Origin: Aestuariivita sp. | Lineage (GTDB): Bacteria > Pseudomonadota > Alphaproteobacteria > Rhodobacterales > Rhodobacteraceae | DNA length: 64,000 nt | Direction of reading: 5' to 3' | NCBI GenBank assembly: GCA_018401465.1 | Contig: JAGYKE010000004.1 | Span: forward strand, 1,519,857 to 1,583,856 | Shown: positions 1 to 8,911 of the stretch, in pieces | Numbering within the stretch: the stretch's first letter is position 1 | How the letters are laid out: every line of letters begins with the position of its first letter | Made by a program: the position numbers and the translations under genes | Notes under the pieces: model-generated | What the model was told of the DNA's origin: nothing | The model's database searches: none | Seen by the model: the letters and a program-made list of their open reading frames with translations, nothing else

Positions 1-621
1 ACTGCGCGGCGCGCGGGCGAAGGCGAACGCATGGTCCGCGCCGGGGCGTGGGAAGGCTGGCACCCGACCCAGATGCTGGGCCTGCATGTGACGGGCCGCA
101 AACTCGGCATCGTCGGCATGGGCCGCATCGGTCAGGCCATCGCGCGGCGCTGCCATTACGGCTTTGGCATGGACGTCCGCTATGTAAGCCGGTCGGAGAA
201 GGCGCTTGGTTTCCCCGCGACGCGCTGCGACAGCCTCACCGATCTGGCCGCGTCCTGCGACATCGTCGCGGTGGCCGTCCCCGGCGGAGCCGAGACGCAT
301 CACCTGCTTGGCGCGGACTTCTTCTCAGCCATGCAGCGCCACGCGATCCTCGTGAACATCGCGCGCGGCGATGTTATCGACGAGGCGGCCCTGATTTCCG
401 CGCTGCAGGACGGGCAGATCGCGGGCGCGGGGCTTGATGTCTATGAATTCGAACCGGTTGTCCCGGAGGCGCTGAAGGCGATGGAGAACGTCACCCTTCT
501 GCCGCATCTGGGCACAGCCGCGCTCAACGTGCGCACGGATATGGGGATGATGGTTCTCGACAACGTGGCGGCCTTCGTTGCCGGCCGCGCGCTGCCGAAT
601 TTGGTTAACCCATCCGGTTGA
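1..621 (+). CDS. D-2-hydroxyacid dehydrogenase (glyoxylate/hydroxypyruvate reductase type), 5' truncated
   Basis: C-terminal part of an NAD(P)-dependent D-2-hydroxyacid dehydrogenase, which reduces glyoxylate, hydroxypyruvate or a related 2-oxoacid in the cytosol. The reading frame is open from base 1, so the gene starts outside the window; the ATG at 31 is internal. The Rossmann motif GIVGMGRIGQA, the NIARGD segment, the acidic DVYEFEP stretch and the catalytic histidine in LPHLGTA are all visible in the usual family order. The 3' end overlaps the convergent DUF1467 gene by 17 bases. The exact substrate cannot be read from the sequence. Confidence 0.9.
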   Translation, partial: TARRAGEGERMVRAGAWEGWHPTQMLGLHVTGRKLGIVGMGRIGQAIARRCHYGFGMDVRYVSRSEKALGFPATRCDSLTDLAASCDIVAVAVPGGAETHHLLGADFFSAMQRHAILVNIARGDVIDEAALISALQDGQIAGAGLDVYEFEPVVPEALKAMENVTLLPHLGTAALNVRTDMGMMVLDNVAAFVAGRALPNLVNPSG

Positions 622-871
622 ACCAGTCGAAGTCGCGCACGCTGATCCAGCCTGACGTGATGACGACGACCGCGATGGCCCACAGAACGAAGGCCACGCC
701 CGTCGTGATCCAGGCCTTTTTCTTCAGGTGATGATGCTCCGGCGCGCCTGCATGCGTGCCGGGCACGATCTGGCCCAGATCGCCCTGCGTCTGCACCCGG
801 ATGGGCAGCACGATCAGCCAGGTCATGAACCAGAAGACCGCGTAAAGCACCAAGGCCGAGGTTATTCCCAT
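605..871 (-). CDS. DUF1467 family small membrane protein
   Basis: An 88-residue inner-membrane protein with two hydrophobic segments, at about residues 5-24 and 54-73. They are joined by a polar loop containing EHHHLKKK. The N-terminus (MGITSALVLYAVFWFMTWLI) and length match the DUF1467 family, common in alphaproteobacteria and of unknown function. A GGGAGG ribosome site lies just before the ATG. It is 65 bases downstream of methylmalonyl-CoA epimerase on the same strand, so the two are probably cotranscribed. Its 3' end overlaps the convergent dehydrogenase. Confidence 0.8.
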   Translation of the reverse strand: MGITSALVLYAVFWFMTWLIVLPIRVQTQGDLGQIVPGTHAGAPEHHHLKKKAWITTGVAFVLWAIAVVVITSGWISVRDFDWFNRMG

Positions 872-936
872 CTCACCCTCCCGTCAGACGTTGACTTGCA
901 GATAAGGGCGCGCGGCGCCCGGCCAAGGGGCTTGCG

Positions 937-1341
937 TCAAACTTGCTCAAGCTCGACGAGACAGCCGTTGAAATCCTTGGGATGCAGGAACAGCACCGGC
1001 TTGCCATGCGCGCCGATCTTCGGGTTGCCGTCGCCCAGCACCCGCGCACCGGTGGATTTCAGGTGATCGCGCGCGGCAAGGATATCGTCGACTTCGTAGC
1101 AGACATGGTGAATCCCGCCCGAGGGGTTCTTTTCCAGAAACCCCGCGATGGGGGAATTGTCGCCCAGCGGATACAGCAGTTCGATCTTGGTGTTCGGCAA
1201 TTCGATGAACACGACCGTGACGCCGTGATCGGGTTCGTCCTGCGGCGCGCCCACCTTGGCCCCCAGCGCGTCGCGATACTGCGCCGAGGCGGCCTCGAGG
1301 TCCGGCACGGCGATGGCGACATGGTTCAGGCGTCCGATCAT
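937..1341 (-). CDS. mce: Methylmalonyl-CoA epimerase
   Basis: Vicinal-oxygen-chelate enzyme that interconverts (2R)- and (2S)-methylmalonyl-CoA in the propionyl-CoA/ethylmalonyl-CoA branch, feeding succinyl-CoA formation. The 134-residue length is normal for the family. It starts GRLNHVAIAVPDLEAA, with the first metal-ligand histidine in NHVAIAV. A second is in GGIHHVCYEVDD and the terminal acid in FNGCLVELEQ. An AAGGAG ribosome site precedes the ATG. It probably forms a transcription unit with the downstream DUF1467 gene. The pathway makes sense in a PHA-forming, ethylmalonyl-CoA-type organism, but the other pathway genes are not in this window. Confidence 0.92.
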   Translation of the reverse strand: MIGRLNHVAIAVPDLEAASAQYRDALGAKVGAPQDEPDHGVTVVFIELPNTKIELLYPLGDNSPIAGFLEKNPSGGIHHVCYEVDDILAARDHLKSTGARVLGDGNPKIGAHGKPVLFLHPKDFNGCLVELEQV

Positions 1342-1449
1342 GGGGCTTCTCCTTCCGGGCTGGTCTGGGTTGGGGTTATGCGGGTTTCACGGCGGCGCGG
1401 CAAGTCCCGGCCGGCGCCGTTAACCGCGTATTAGCCCGCCCCGCGCAGA

Positions 1450-1469
1450 GTGAGTCGCATTGCACTCAC
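1450..1469. promoter_or_regulatory. Inverted repeat GTGAGT-N8-ACTCAC ahead of the response regulator
   Basis: Perfect 6-base arms separated by 8 bases, ending 14 bases before the ATG at 1484. The size and spacing suit an operator or a small leader hairpin. No regulator can be assigned. Confidence 0.4.
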
Positions 1470-1483
1470 CGAAGGGGTCAGCC

Positions 1484-2209
1484 ATGGACGACGCCGAGAT
1501 CTTCACCGCACCGCCACGCGGGCTTGCGCCCACACCGGCGCGCCCGCTTCTGGGCCTCACAGTCCTCGTGGTCGAGGACAGCCGCTTCGCATCCGAGGCG
1601 ATGCGCCTTCTGTGCCTGCGCAGCGGCGCGCGCATCCGCCGCGCCGACAGCCTGCGCGCCGCGCGGCGGCATCTGCAGGTCTACCGCCCCGGGGCGGTGA
1701 TCGTCGACCCCGGATTGCCCGACGGATCGGGGCTCGACCTCATCGCCGATCTGGCGCGGGCGCAGCCGCGGCTGGGGGTGATTCTGGCCTGCACCGGCGA
1801 CCCGGCTGCGGCGCAGGCGGCGCGCGACGCGGGTGCCGACGACGTGCTGGTCAAGCCTGTCACCTCGCTTGCCCTGTTCCAGACGGCGGTGCTGGCCCAT
1901 CTGCCGCCCGACCGGCGCGTCGCGGGGCCGCGCCCGGTGGCCGACGATGTGGTGCGGCCCGACCGGCTTGCCCTGCAGGACGATCTCGAACTCGCAGCCG
2001 AGGCGTTGAATGATCCGGGCGACGGGCGCATGCTCGACTATGTCGCGCAGTTCCTGCGCGGCATCGCCGTCACCACAAACGACCCCAGTCTGGCCGAAGC
2101 GGCGCACAGGCTGGCGGCGATCCGCGCCCGGGGAGGCCCCGTCGCGGCTGAGGCGGCGCGCGTCGCGGGCCTTGTCCAGTCCCGGCTCGAAACCCGCAAG
2201 GTGGTCTAG
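1484..2209 (+). CDS. Response regulator receiver-domain protein
   Basis: A 241-residue protein with a CheY-like receiver domain at roughly residues 26-145. Visible landmarks are the acidic pocket in VLVVEDSRF, the expected phospho-acceptor aspartate in VIVDPGLPDGSG, and the conserved lysine in DVLVKPV. After residue 160 there is an alpha-helical tail with no recognisable DNA-binding or enzymatic domain, so output may be by protein interaction. The ATG at 1484 was preferred over the one at 1460 because GAAGGGG sits at proper distance before it. No sensor kinase is adjacent, making it an orphan. Confidence 0.8.
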   Translation: MDDAEIFTAPPRGLAPTPARPLLGLTVLVVEDSRFASEAMRLLCLRSGARIRRADSLRAARRHLQVYRPGAVIVDPGLPDGSGLDLIADLARAQPRLGVILACTGDPAAAQAARDAGADDVLVKPVTSLALFQTAVLAHLPPDRRVAGPRPVADDVVRPDRLALQDDLELAAEALNDPGDGRMLDYVAQFLRGIAVTTNDPSLAEAAHRLAAIRARGGPVAAEAARVAGLVQSRLETRKVV

Positions 2210-2293
2210 GATGGACGGGGTTGCCGATCTTGTCCTCGGCCTTCTCGCCTGTCTACTGGCCGGGGCGTGTCTGCGCCGCGCGCGGCCCCGCGC

Positions 2294-3028
2294 CTATGCC
2301 CGCGCTGACAGCGCGGGGTCCGACGACACCCGCACCAGCCGGGTCAGATCGCTCAGCCGTTCGCGCTGATGGCCGCCCGCGTCGAAATTGCCGGGCGACA
2401 GCCAGACGCGGAACGCCTCGTCCAGCGCGGGCCAGTCCCTGTCCGTCACCGCGAACCACGCCGTGTCGCGGTTGCGCCCCTTCACCACGGCGGCCTGCCG
2501 GAAGACGCCTTCATAGCTGAACCCCAGCCGCTGCGCCGCCCGGCGCGAGGGCAGGTTCAGCGCATTGCACTTCCATTCATAGCGCCGATAGCCCGCGTCG
2601 AAGGCCCAGGCCATCATCAGGTACATCGCTTCCGTCGCGGCACGGGTGCGCTGCAGACCGGGCGACAGCGCGATATGGCCGACCTCGATCGTGCCCATGG
2701 CGGGATCGATGCGCAGGTAACTCGCCACCCCGCCCCAGGTCTGGGTCTCGCGGTTCTCGATCGCGTAGAAGAGGGGGTCGGGTTTGTCCGCCGCCTCGCG
2801 CGCCCAGCGGTGATATTGCGCAGCGGATGAAAACGGCCCGTAGGGCATGTAATCCCAGACCGCGTCCTGCCCCGCGAAGGCGCGGAACAGAAGGGCGGCA
2901 TGCGTGTCGGCAGACAGCGGTTCAAGCCGCGCGAAGCGCCCCTGCAGGACTGCCCCCACGGGGGCAGGCGGCGGCACCCAGCCGGGAACCGGCGCGCCAA
3001 GGCGGATGTCATCGGTATCGCTGCGCAT
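2294..3028 (-). CDS. GNAT family N-acetyltransferase
   Basis: A 244-residue acetyltransferase of the RimJ/RimL-like GNAT branch, which transfers acetyl from acetyl-CoA to a protein N-terminus or small amine. The fold runs from about residue 30 to 215. The typical segments are YFAIENRE-like strand text (LFYAIENRETQTWGGVASYL), TIEVGHIALSP, and the C-terminal KCNALNLPSRRAAQRLGFSYEG, which matches the acetyl-CoA-binding and NxxSR/LGF signature of this group. The target is unknown. Its promoter lies in the 57-base space before aspS, which runs in the same direction. Confidence 0.85.
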   Translation of the reverse strand: MRSDTDDIRLGAPVPGWVPPPAPVGAVLQGRFARLEPLSADTHAALLFRAFAGQDAVWDYMPYGPFSSAAQYHRWAREAADKPDPLFYAIENRETQTWGGVASYLRIDPAMGTIEVGHIALSPGLQRTRAATEAMYLMMAWAFDAGYRRYEWKCNALNLPSRRAAQRLGFSYEGVFRQAAVVKGRNRDTAWFAVTDRDWPALDEAFRVWLSPGNFDAGGHQRERLSDLTRLVRVSSDPALSARA

Positions 3029-3085
3029 GGCACGACGATAGCGCTGCTGCGCGTTCAGGAAAAGTGCGCTCTCCGGGGTGCGCTG

Positions 3086-4873
3086 TCAGTCCTTCGGTAC
3101 GACGCGCAGCCCCAGTTCCATGAGCTGTTCGCTCGTCGGATCCGAAGGCGCGGCCATCATGAGGTCTTCGGCGCGCTGGGTCATCGGGAACATAATGACC
3201 TCGCGGATGTTCATCGTCTCGGCCAGCAGCATCACGATCCGGTCGATGCCCGCAGCGCAGCCCCCGTGGGGCGGGGCGCCATACTGGAAGGCATTGACCA
3301 TGCCGCCGAAGCGCTTGCGCACTTCCGCCTCGTCATAGCCCGCGATCTCGAAGGCCTTGATCATGATCTCGAGCTTGTGGTTCCGGATCGCCCCGGACAC
3401 GAGTTCATAGCCGTTGCAGGCCAGGTCATACTGGTATCCCACCACCGAAAGCGGATCGCCCTGCAGCGCGTCCAGCCCGCCTTGCGGCATGGAAAAGGGG
3501 TTGTGTTCGAAGTCGATCTTGCCGGTTTCCTCGTCCGCCGCATAGATCGGAAAATCGACGATCCAAGCGAAGGCGAGGCGGTTTTCATCCAGAAGCCCCA
3601 ATTCGCGCCCGATCACATCGCGCGCGCGGCCCGCGATCTTTTCGAACTTCGCGGGCTTGCCGCCCAGGAAGAAGGCAGCATCGCCCGTGCCAAGGCCCAG
3701 CTGCTGACGGATCGCCTCGGTGCGCTCCGGCCCGATGTTCTTGGCCAGCGGGCCTGCGGCCTCCATGCCCGAGCCGTCCTCCGCCTCGCGCCAGAAGATG
3801 TAGCCCATCCCCGGCAGCCCTTCCTTCTGCGCCCAGGCGTTCATCCGGTCGCAGAACTTGCGGCTGCCGCCGGTGGGCGCGGGGATCGCTCGGATTTCGG
3901 TGCCGTCCTGCTCAAGGAGTTTCGCGAAGATCGCAAAGCCCGACCCGGCGAAATGCTCGCTCACCACCTGCATCTCGATGGGGTTGCGCAGGTCGGGCTT
4001 GTCGGTGCCGTATTTCCGCGCGGCCTCCTTATAGGGAATCTGCGGCCAGCTTGCGGGGTCGTCCACGGTCTTGCCTCCCGCGAATTCCGCGAAGACGCCC
4101 GCCAGCACCGGCCCGATCGTGTCGAACACGTCTTGCTGCGTGACGAAGGACATCTCCATGTCCAGCTGGTAGAAATCGGTGGGCGAGCGGTCGGCGCGCG
4201 GGTCTTCGTCGCGGAAGCAGGGCGCGATCTGGAAATAGCGGTCGAAGCCCGACACCATGATCAGCTGCTTGAACTGCTGCGGCGCCTGCGGCAGCGCATA
4301 GAACTTGCCCGGATGCAGCCGCGACGGGACAAGGAAGTCGCGCGCGCCTTCGGGCGACGACGCCGTGATGATCGGCGTCTGGAATTCGCGGAAACCGCGG
4401 TCCCACATGCGCTTGCGCATCGACGCCACCACGTCCGACCGCAGCGTCATGTTGCGCTGCATCGCCTCGCGCCGCAGGTCGAGATAGCGATAGCGCAGCC
4501 GCGTCTCCTCGGGGTATTCCTGGTCGCCGAAGACCATGAGCGGCAGCTCGCGCGCTTCGCCCAGCACTTCGAGATCGCGGATGAAGACCTCGATCTCGCC
4601 GGTCGGGATCTTGGGGTTCACGAGCGATGCGTCCCGCGCCTTCACCACGCCGTCGATGCGGATGCACCATTCGCTGCGCACCTTCTCGACCTGGTGAAAG
4701 ACCGGGCTGTCGGGATCGCAGAGCAGCTGCGTGATCCCGTAATGGTCGCGCAGGTCGATGAACAGAACCCCGCCATGGTCGCGCACGCGGTGCACCCAGC
4801 CCGCGAGGCGGACGTTCTCGCCCACATCGGCGGCATTCAGATCGGCGCAGGTATGGCTGCGATAGGCGTGCAT
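3086..4873 (-). CDS. aspS: Aspartyl-tRNA synthetase
   Basis: Class II aminoacyl-tRNA synthetase charging tRNA(Asp), possibly also tRNA(Asn) as in many alphaproteobacteria. The 595 residues match bacterial AspS: N-terminal OB-fold anticodon domain (residues about 1-110, [19 protein letters not shown]), motif 1 and 2 regions ([38 protein letters not shown]), the inserted GAD domain, and motif 3 ([19 protein letters not shown]). The start was set at the ATG giving MHAYRSHTC, the conserved N-terminus, rather than 14 codons upstream. The reading frame is intact. A long antisense ORF over it is a codon-bias shadow. Confidence 0.97.
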   Translation of the reverse strand: MHAYRSHTCADLNAADVGENVRLAGWVHRVRDHGGVLFIDLRDHYGITQLLCDPDSPVFHQVEKVRSEWCIRIDGVVKARDASLVNPKIPTGEIEVFIRDLEVLGEARELPLMVFGDQEYPEETRLRYRYLDLRREAMQRNMTLRSDVVASMRKRMWDRGFREFQTPIITASSPEGARDFLVPSRLHPGKFYALPQAPQQFKQLIMVSGFDRYFQIAPCFRDEDPRADRSPTDFYQLDMEMSFVTQQDVFDTIGPVLAGVFAEFAGGKTVDDPASWPQIPYKEAARKYGTDKPDLRNPIEMQVVSEHFAGSGFAIFAKLLEQDGTEIRAIPAPTGGSRKFCDRMNAWAQKEGLPGMGYIFWREAEDGSGMEAAGPLAKNIGPERTEAIRQQLGLGTGDAAFFLGGKPAKFEKIAGRARDVIGRELGLLDENRLAFAWIVDFPIYAADEETGKIDFEHNPFSMPQGGLDALQGDPLSVVGYQYDLACNGYELVSGAIRNHKLEIMIKAFEIAGYDEAEVRKRFGGMVNAFQYGAPPHGGCAAGIDRIVMLLAETMNIREVIMFPMTQRAEDLMMAAPSDPTSEQLMELGLRVVPKD

Positions 4874-5057
4874 GTCGGGTCCCCCGGTCGGTCGCGCGGC
4901 GCAGCGCCGATACACCTTGCCCGGGCCGCGAAGTCAAGCCGCGCCGCACCCGAGCCTTTGGGCCGAATCACATTTTGGTGTATGATGGGGGTTCGCATCG
5001 CGTCTTTTCAGGTTCGGCCGCTTCGGGGGGCGGCTCTGGCAAGGTGGGTGACCGACT

Positions 5058-6290
5058 ATGTGGGAGCGACTCTTTCACGACATGGCCCGGCGGGTGATCC
5101 GCACTGGGCAACTCGACATCACGTATCCTGACGGCCGCCAACGTCGCTATGGCGATGGCTGGGGCCCGCGGGCCGAGATGCAGCTGCGCAGCCGGGCGAT
5201 GCTCAGGCGTCTGTGCCTGCAGCCGGAACTGGCGCTGGGCGAAGGGTACATGGACGGCACGATCGGGATCGGCGGCAATGCCGAGCTTGAGGCGCTGCTG
5301 GCAGTGCTGATCCGCAACCGCGATCCTTCCCGCTTTCCGCTCTACCTGCAGGCGGTGGAGCGCATGCGCTTCGCCATCCGTGCGATCGTCCAGCGCAACA
5401 GCACCCAAAGCGCGCGCGCCAATGTCGCCCATCATTATGATCTGTCGGACGATCTCTACCGGCTGATGCTGGATCCGGACATGCAGTATTCCTGCGCCTA
5501 TTTCGCTCATCCCGGCATGACGCTGGCCGAGGCGCAAGAGGCCAAGAAACGCCACATCGCGGACAAGCTGATGATCGAACCGGACATGCGCGTGCTCGAC
5601 ATCGGCTGCGGCTGGGGTGGCATGGCGCTGACGCTGGCGCGCGATTACGGCGCGCGGGTCACGGGGGTGACGCTGAGCGAAAACCAGCTGGCCACCGCGC
5701 GCGCCCGCGCCCTGCGGGCGGGAATGGCCGACCGGATCGACCTGCGGCTGACCGATTACCGCGATCTCACCGACACATTCGACCGCATCGTGAGCGTCGG
5801 CATGCTCGAACATGTGGGCGTGCCGCATTACGGCGATTATTTCGGCAAGGTGGCCGACCTGCTCGACCCCGGCGGTGTCGCATTGATCCACACGATCGGC
5901 CGCGTCTCGCCACCCATCACGCAAAGCCAGTGGATCAACAGATACATCTTCCCCGGCGGCTACGTGCCGTCGCTGTCGGAACTTCTGCCGCCGCTCGAAC
6001 GCTCGGGCCTCTGGCAGCAGGATATCGAGGTCTGGCGGCTGCACTATGCCAGGACGCTGCGCTGCTGGCGCGACAATTTCGACGCGAATCTCGACACCGT
6101 GCGCAGCTGGTATGACGACCGCTTCATCCGCATGTGGCGCTACTACCTGACCGCCTGCATCATGGCGTTCGAGGAACAGACCCAGTGCGTCTATCACCTG
6201 CAGCTTGCCCACAGGCGCGATGCCGTGCCGCTGACGCGCGATTATCTCTATCCCGTGCCCGCGCGCGAACGCCGCCACGCCGCGGAATAG
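5058..6290 (+). CDS. Cyclopropane-fatty-acyl-phospholipid synthase family methyltransferase
   Basis: SAM-dependent enzyme of the CFA synthase family, which methylenates unsaturated acyl chains of membrane phospholipids. It has 410 residues. The N-terminal lipid-binding region contains YPDGRQRRYGDG and GEGYMDG. The methyltransferase domain has the SAM motif LDIGCGWGGMALTLA, the family segment HHYDLSDDLYRLML followed by QYSCAYF, and IVSVGMLEHVG. The C-terminal QTQCVYHLQL agrees with the family. It is convergent with bchJ, with only one base between stop codons. A related unsaturated-lipid methyltransferase is possible, so no symbol is given. Confidence 0.9.
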   Translation: MWERLFHDMARRVIRTGQLDITYPDGRQRRYGDGWGPRAEMQLRSRAMLRRLCLQPELALGEGYMDGTIGIGGNAELEALLAVLIRNRDPSRFPLYLQAVERMRFAIRAIVQRNSTQSARANVAHHYDLSDDLYRLMLDPDMQYSCAYFAHPGMTLAEAQEAKKRHIADKLMIEPDMRVLDIGCGWGGMALTLARDYGARVTGVTLSENQLATARARALRAGMADRIDLRLTDYRDLTDTFDRIVSVGMLEHVGVPHYGDYFGKVADLLDPGGVALIHTIGRVSPPITQSQWINRYIFPGGYVPSLSELLPPLERSGLWQQDIEVWRLHYARTLRCWRDNFDANLDTVRSWYDDRFIRMWRYYLTACIMAFEEQTQCVYHLQLAHRRDAVPLTRDYLYPVPARERRHAAE

Positions 6291-6291
6291 A

Positions 6292-6900
6292 TCACGCCTG
6301 CCTCGGCCGCAGCCGCCCCGGTTCGAGACGCATCTCGAACCGGCAGGTGCGGCCGTTGACGGCGGTGCAGTCGGTCTCGACGCAGACGTAATCGGGATGC
6401 ACCAGCACCTGGAATAGCCGCGCGAAGACCGCCGCGTGCCAGTCGCACAAGGGGTGGTCCGACACCTCGCCCCGCACCTCGGGGTTGTGCGCGATCTCGA
6501 AACAGGTCTTCGACACCAGCGTGAATTCGCCCGACCCCGCGAAGGTCCAGGCATGGTCGCGGATGGCGCGCGCGAGCATCCACGCAGCCAGCGGCGCGGG
6601 CAGGCGTTTCAGCACCCATTGCGCGGGCTTGGGAATGCGGTGGGCCAGGATGTAATCCGCCGTCGCCCGCCCTGCCGCCCAGGCCAAAGCCGGGGCCATC
6701 TCGGGCAAGGACCGGCGCACCTCCCTGTGCACACGGGCGGCGGGGCCTTCGGGGATCATCTCGTCGCCGGTGGGCAGCTCGAAAACCCCGGCGCGGGCGC
6801 GGATTTCCGTGCGCAGGCCAACGCCGCCCAACTGGTCCAGCACCGGCACCATCTGCAGGATCGCGTTCGGCCCGATCATCGCGGGCCCGGTTGCGGCCAT
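6292..6900 (-). CDS. bchJ: BchJ, bacteriochlorophyll biosynthesis V4R-domain protein
   Basis: A 202-residue protein matching BchJ, first described as a 4-vinyl reductase of bacteriochlorophyll synthesis and now generally seen as an accessory protein with a V4R domain that may help supply substrate. The V4R part (about residues 100-190) shows the cysteine pattern KTCFEIAHNPEVRGE, LCDWHAAVF and CVETDCTAVNGRTCRFEM. It begins one base after the bchE stop, so the two are one operon. The bchG gene often found next is absent here; a lipid methyltransferase faces it instead. Confidence 0.88.
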   Translation of the reverse strand: MAATGPAMIGPNAILQMVPVLDQLGGVGLRTEIRARAGVFELPTGDEMIPEGPAARVHREVRRSLPEMAPALAWAAGRATADYILAHRIPKPAQWVLKRLPAPLAAWMLARAIRDHAWTFAGSGEFTLVSKTCFEIAHNPEVRGEVSDHPLCDWHAAVFARLFQVLVHPDYVCVETDCTAVNGRTCRFEMRLEPGRLRPRQA

Positions 6901-6901
6901 G

Positions 6902-8566
6902 TCAGACGTCCTCCAGCTGTTGCGACCCCCCGCCGCAGGCGCGCGCCTCGGCCCCGTTCGGCATCCGGAAGCCCTCGGCGCGGTCCGCCGCGCGGTCCTT
7001 CATCTGCGCCTTCACCGCCTCGCGCCGTTCGGCGGCGCGCGCGGCCTTGTCGGCGCTGGCCTCCCAATCGGCCATCTGCGCCTCGGCGATCTGACGTGTT
7101 TCGTCGAAATGGAAGTCGACCGACTTCTTGGTCTGCGGCCCCCAATAGCCCGCCTTGCCAAGGTCATAGAACGTGCGTCCTGCACCGGCCTTGAGGAAGG
7201 CGTAAAGACAGCCCAGCAGATACCGTCGCCGGAAGCCCGTGCCGCGCCACGGATAATGGAACAGCGCCTTCTTCATGTAGAAGCGGCGGTAATTGTTCAT
7301 CACCCCGTCGAGAAGTTCCCCCCGCTCCATCGCGGCGGGCTTCATGATGGGCGTCACGAAGTTGTATTTCGAGAAATCGAAGATCTCCACCTGATCCTTC
7401 AGCTCCTGGAACAGCGGCGTGAAGGGCCAGGGCGTGTACATCGACCAGTTGGCAAGGTCGGGCTGCCAGTCCCAGGCCATGCGGTAGGTTTCTTCCAGCG
7501 TCTCGGGCGTTTCGTTGTCGAGGCCCACGATGAACTGCGCCTCGACAAGGATATCGGCCTCGCGCAGCAGCTTGATCGCGGTCTTGTTCTCTTCGACCTT
7601 GGTCTCCTTGTTGAAGACATCAAGCTTCATCTGCGCCGCCGCCTCGGTGCCAAGCGACACGTGAACCAGCCCCGCCTTGCGGTAGAACTTGAGCAACTCG
7701 CGGTCGCGGTAGATGTCGGTGACGCGGGTGTTGATGCCCCATTTCACCCGGCGCGGCAGGTCGCGCGCGATCAGCTCCTCGCAGAACTGGATGAACTTCT
7801 TGCGATTGATGGTGGGTTCCTCGTCGGCAAGGATGAAGAAACCCACCCCGTGGTTGACGACCAGATCCTCGATCTCGTCGACCACCTTCTTCGGGTCCCG
7901 CACGCGGTAGTCGCGCCAGAACTTCCACTGGCTGCAGAACGAACAGGTAAAGGGACAGCCCCGCGCAAGGTTCGGAATCGCGACGCGCGTGCCCAGCGGG
8001 ATGTAGATGTATTTCTCCCAGTCGAGGATCGACCAGTCCGGGTTGATCGCATCAAGGTCCTTGACCGTGCTGGCCGCCGGCGTCGCGACGATCTCGTCGC
8101 CGTCGCGGAAGGCGAGGCCCTTGATCTGCGCGCGGTCCATGGGCCAGCGGCCATCGCGGATCGCCTCCATGAGGTTGGTGCAGATTTCCTCGCCCTCGCC
8201 GCGCACGATCACGTCGACCCAAGGCGCCTCAGACAGCACCTGCTTGTACATGAAGGTCGCGTGCACGCCGCCCAGCATGCGCACCGCTTGCGGTGCATAG
8301 GTCTGCGCGAGTTTCAGAACATCCTCGGCGCGGTAGATCGACGGGGTGATCGCGGTCACGCCCACCACATCGGGCTTAAGCGCGGCGATGCGCGGGCCCA
8401 GATCCTCGTCCGACACGTTGTCGGTCATCGCGTCGATGAAATGGATGTCATCGAAGCCCGCGCGCCGCAGATGGCCCGTCAGATAGGCAACCCATGCGGG
8501 CGGCCATGTTCCGGCGATTTCGGCGCCGCCGGACCGGTAATTGGGATGGATGAAGAGGATACGCAT
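6902..8566 (-). CDS. bchE: BchE, O2-independent Mg-protoporphyrin IX monomethyl ester cyclase
   Basis: Radical-SAM, cobalamin-dependent enzyme that closes ring E of bacteriochlorophyll without oxygen. The protein has an N-terminal B12-binding domain ([17 protein letters not shown] onwards, residues about 1-140). The radical-SAM core follows with [13 protein letters not shown], giving the CxxxCxxC cluster motif. The 554-residue length is normal. The ATG at 8566 was chosen because [10 protein letters not shown] is the family N-terminus, GGGAG lies just before it, and the FnrL box upstream would place transcription near 8583; an ATG 11 codons upstream is less likely. It is outside any visible photosynthesis cluster. 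Confidence 0.95.
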   Translation of the reverse strand: MRILFIHPNYRSGGAEIAGTWPPAWVAYLTGHLRRAGFDDIHFIDAMTDNVSDEDLGPRIAALKPDVVGVTAITPSIYRAEDVLKLAQTYAPQAVRMLGGVHATFMYKQVLSEAPWVDVIVRGEGEEICTNLMEAIRDGRWPMDRAQIKGLAFRDGDEIVATPAASTVKDLDAINPDWSILDWEKYIYIPLGTRVAIPNLARGCPFTCSFCSQWKFWRDYRVRDPKKVVDEIEDLVVNHGVGFFILADEEPTINRKKFIQFCEELIARDLPRRVKWGINTRVTDIYRDRELLKFYRKAGLVHVSLGTEAAAQMKLDVFNKETKVEENKTAIKLLREADILVEAQFIVGLDNETPETLEETYRMAWDWQPDLANWSMYTPWPFTPLFQELKDQVEIFDFSKYNFVTPIMKPAAMERGELLDGVMNNYRRFYMKKALFHYPWRGTGFRRRYLLGCLYAFLKAGAGRTFYDLGKAGYWGPQTKKSVDFHFDETRQIAEAQMADWEASADKAARAAERREAVKAQMKDRAADRAEGFRMPNGAEARACGGGSQQLEDV

Positions 8567-8605
8567 GGCAGGACTCCCGGTTTCCCGCCACTCTCGCACG
8601 CAAAC

Positions 8606-8623
8606 TGTCCAGTTTGATTGACA
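8606..8623. promoter_or_regulatory. PpsR/CrtJ-type site TGT-N12-ACA, proximal to bchE
   Basis: Exact match to the TGT-N12-ACA motif bound by PpsR/CrtJ, the aerobic repressor of photosynthesis genes in Rhodobacter. It lies 40-57 bases upstream of the bchE ATG, and its last six bases (8618-8623) overlap the FnrL box, so the two proteins should compete. Confidence 0.75.
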
Positions 8624-8631
8624 TGAATCAA
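8618..8631 (-). promoter_or_regulatory. FnrL box TTGAC-N4-ATCAA upstream of bchE
   Basis: Sequence TTGACATGAATCAA, an exact FnrL consensus. Its centre is 58 bases upstream of the bchE ATG. Class II placement (centre at -41.5) predicts transcription from about 8583. FnrL is an established activator of bchE in Rhodobacter sphaeroides. Confidence 0.8.
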
Positions 8632-8726
8632 CTGGCGCAATGTTTTAAAATATGACGCTAAAACAAATTTTAAGACGTATGTCTGGTGCGGGTCCGGGGT
8701 TCTTTTCGACTCTGCCCCTGCAAGAC

Positions 8727-8750
8727 ATGTGTCAATAAAATCTGACACAT
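8727..8750. promoter_or_regulatory. Distal PpsR/CrtJ-type palindrome in the bchE-carB interval
   Basis: Perfect palindrome ATGTGTCA-N8-TGACACAT containing a TGT-N12-ACA core at 8730-8747. It is 124 bases (centre to centre) upstream of the proximal site, a paired arrangement that fits cooperative or looped PpsR binding. It lies between bchE and the divergent carB. The rest of 8632-8911 holds an AT-rich stretch around 8641-8690 and the carB leader; no ORF was seen. Confidence 0.72.
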
Positions 8751-8911
8751 ATATCTCCCCGCCCTCCCTGTCGACCATCCCGTTGCGAAGACGGAAATCC
8801 CGGCCACCCGTGCCGCCCGCGGCCTTGCCCCCCTTGCACCTTTGGTCCCCATCCCTATAACGCGGGACAATTTGGGCGCGCGGGGGTGCGCCCCTTGCCA
8901 CAGGTGACACC

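Noticed and set aside
2211-2369. A 52-codon ORF after the response regulator with a hydrophobic start
   Set aside because: It overlaps the 3' end of the GNAT gene by 76 bases, its tail is a shadow of that gene, and there is no clear ribosome site.
8044-8056. TTGAT-CGC-ATCAA inside bchE, similar to an FNR box
   Set aside because: The spacer is three bases instead of four and it lies inside the coding region.
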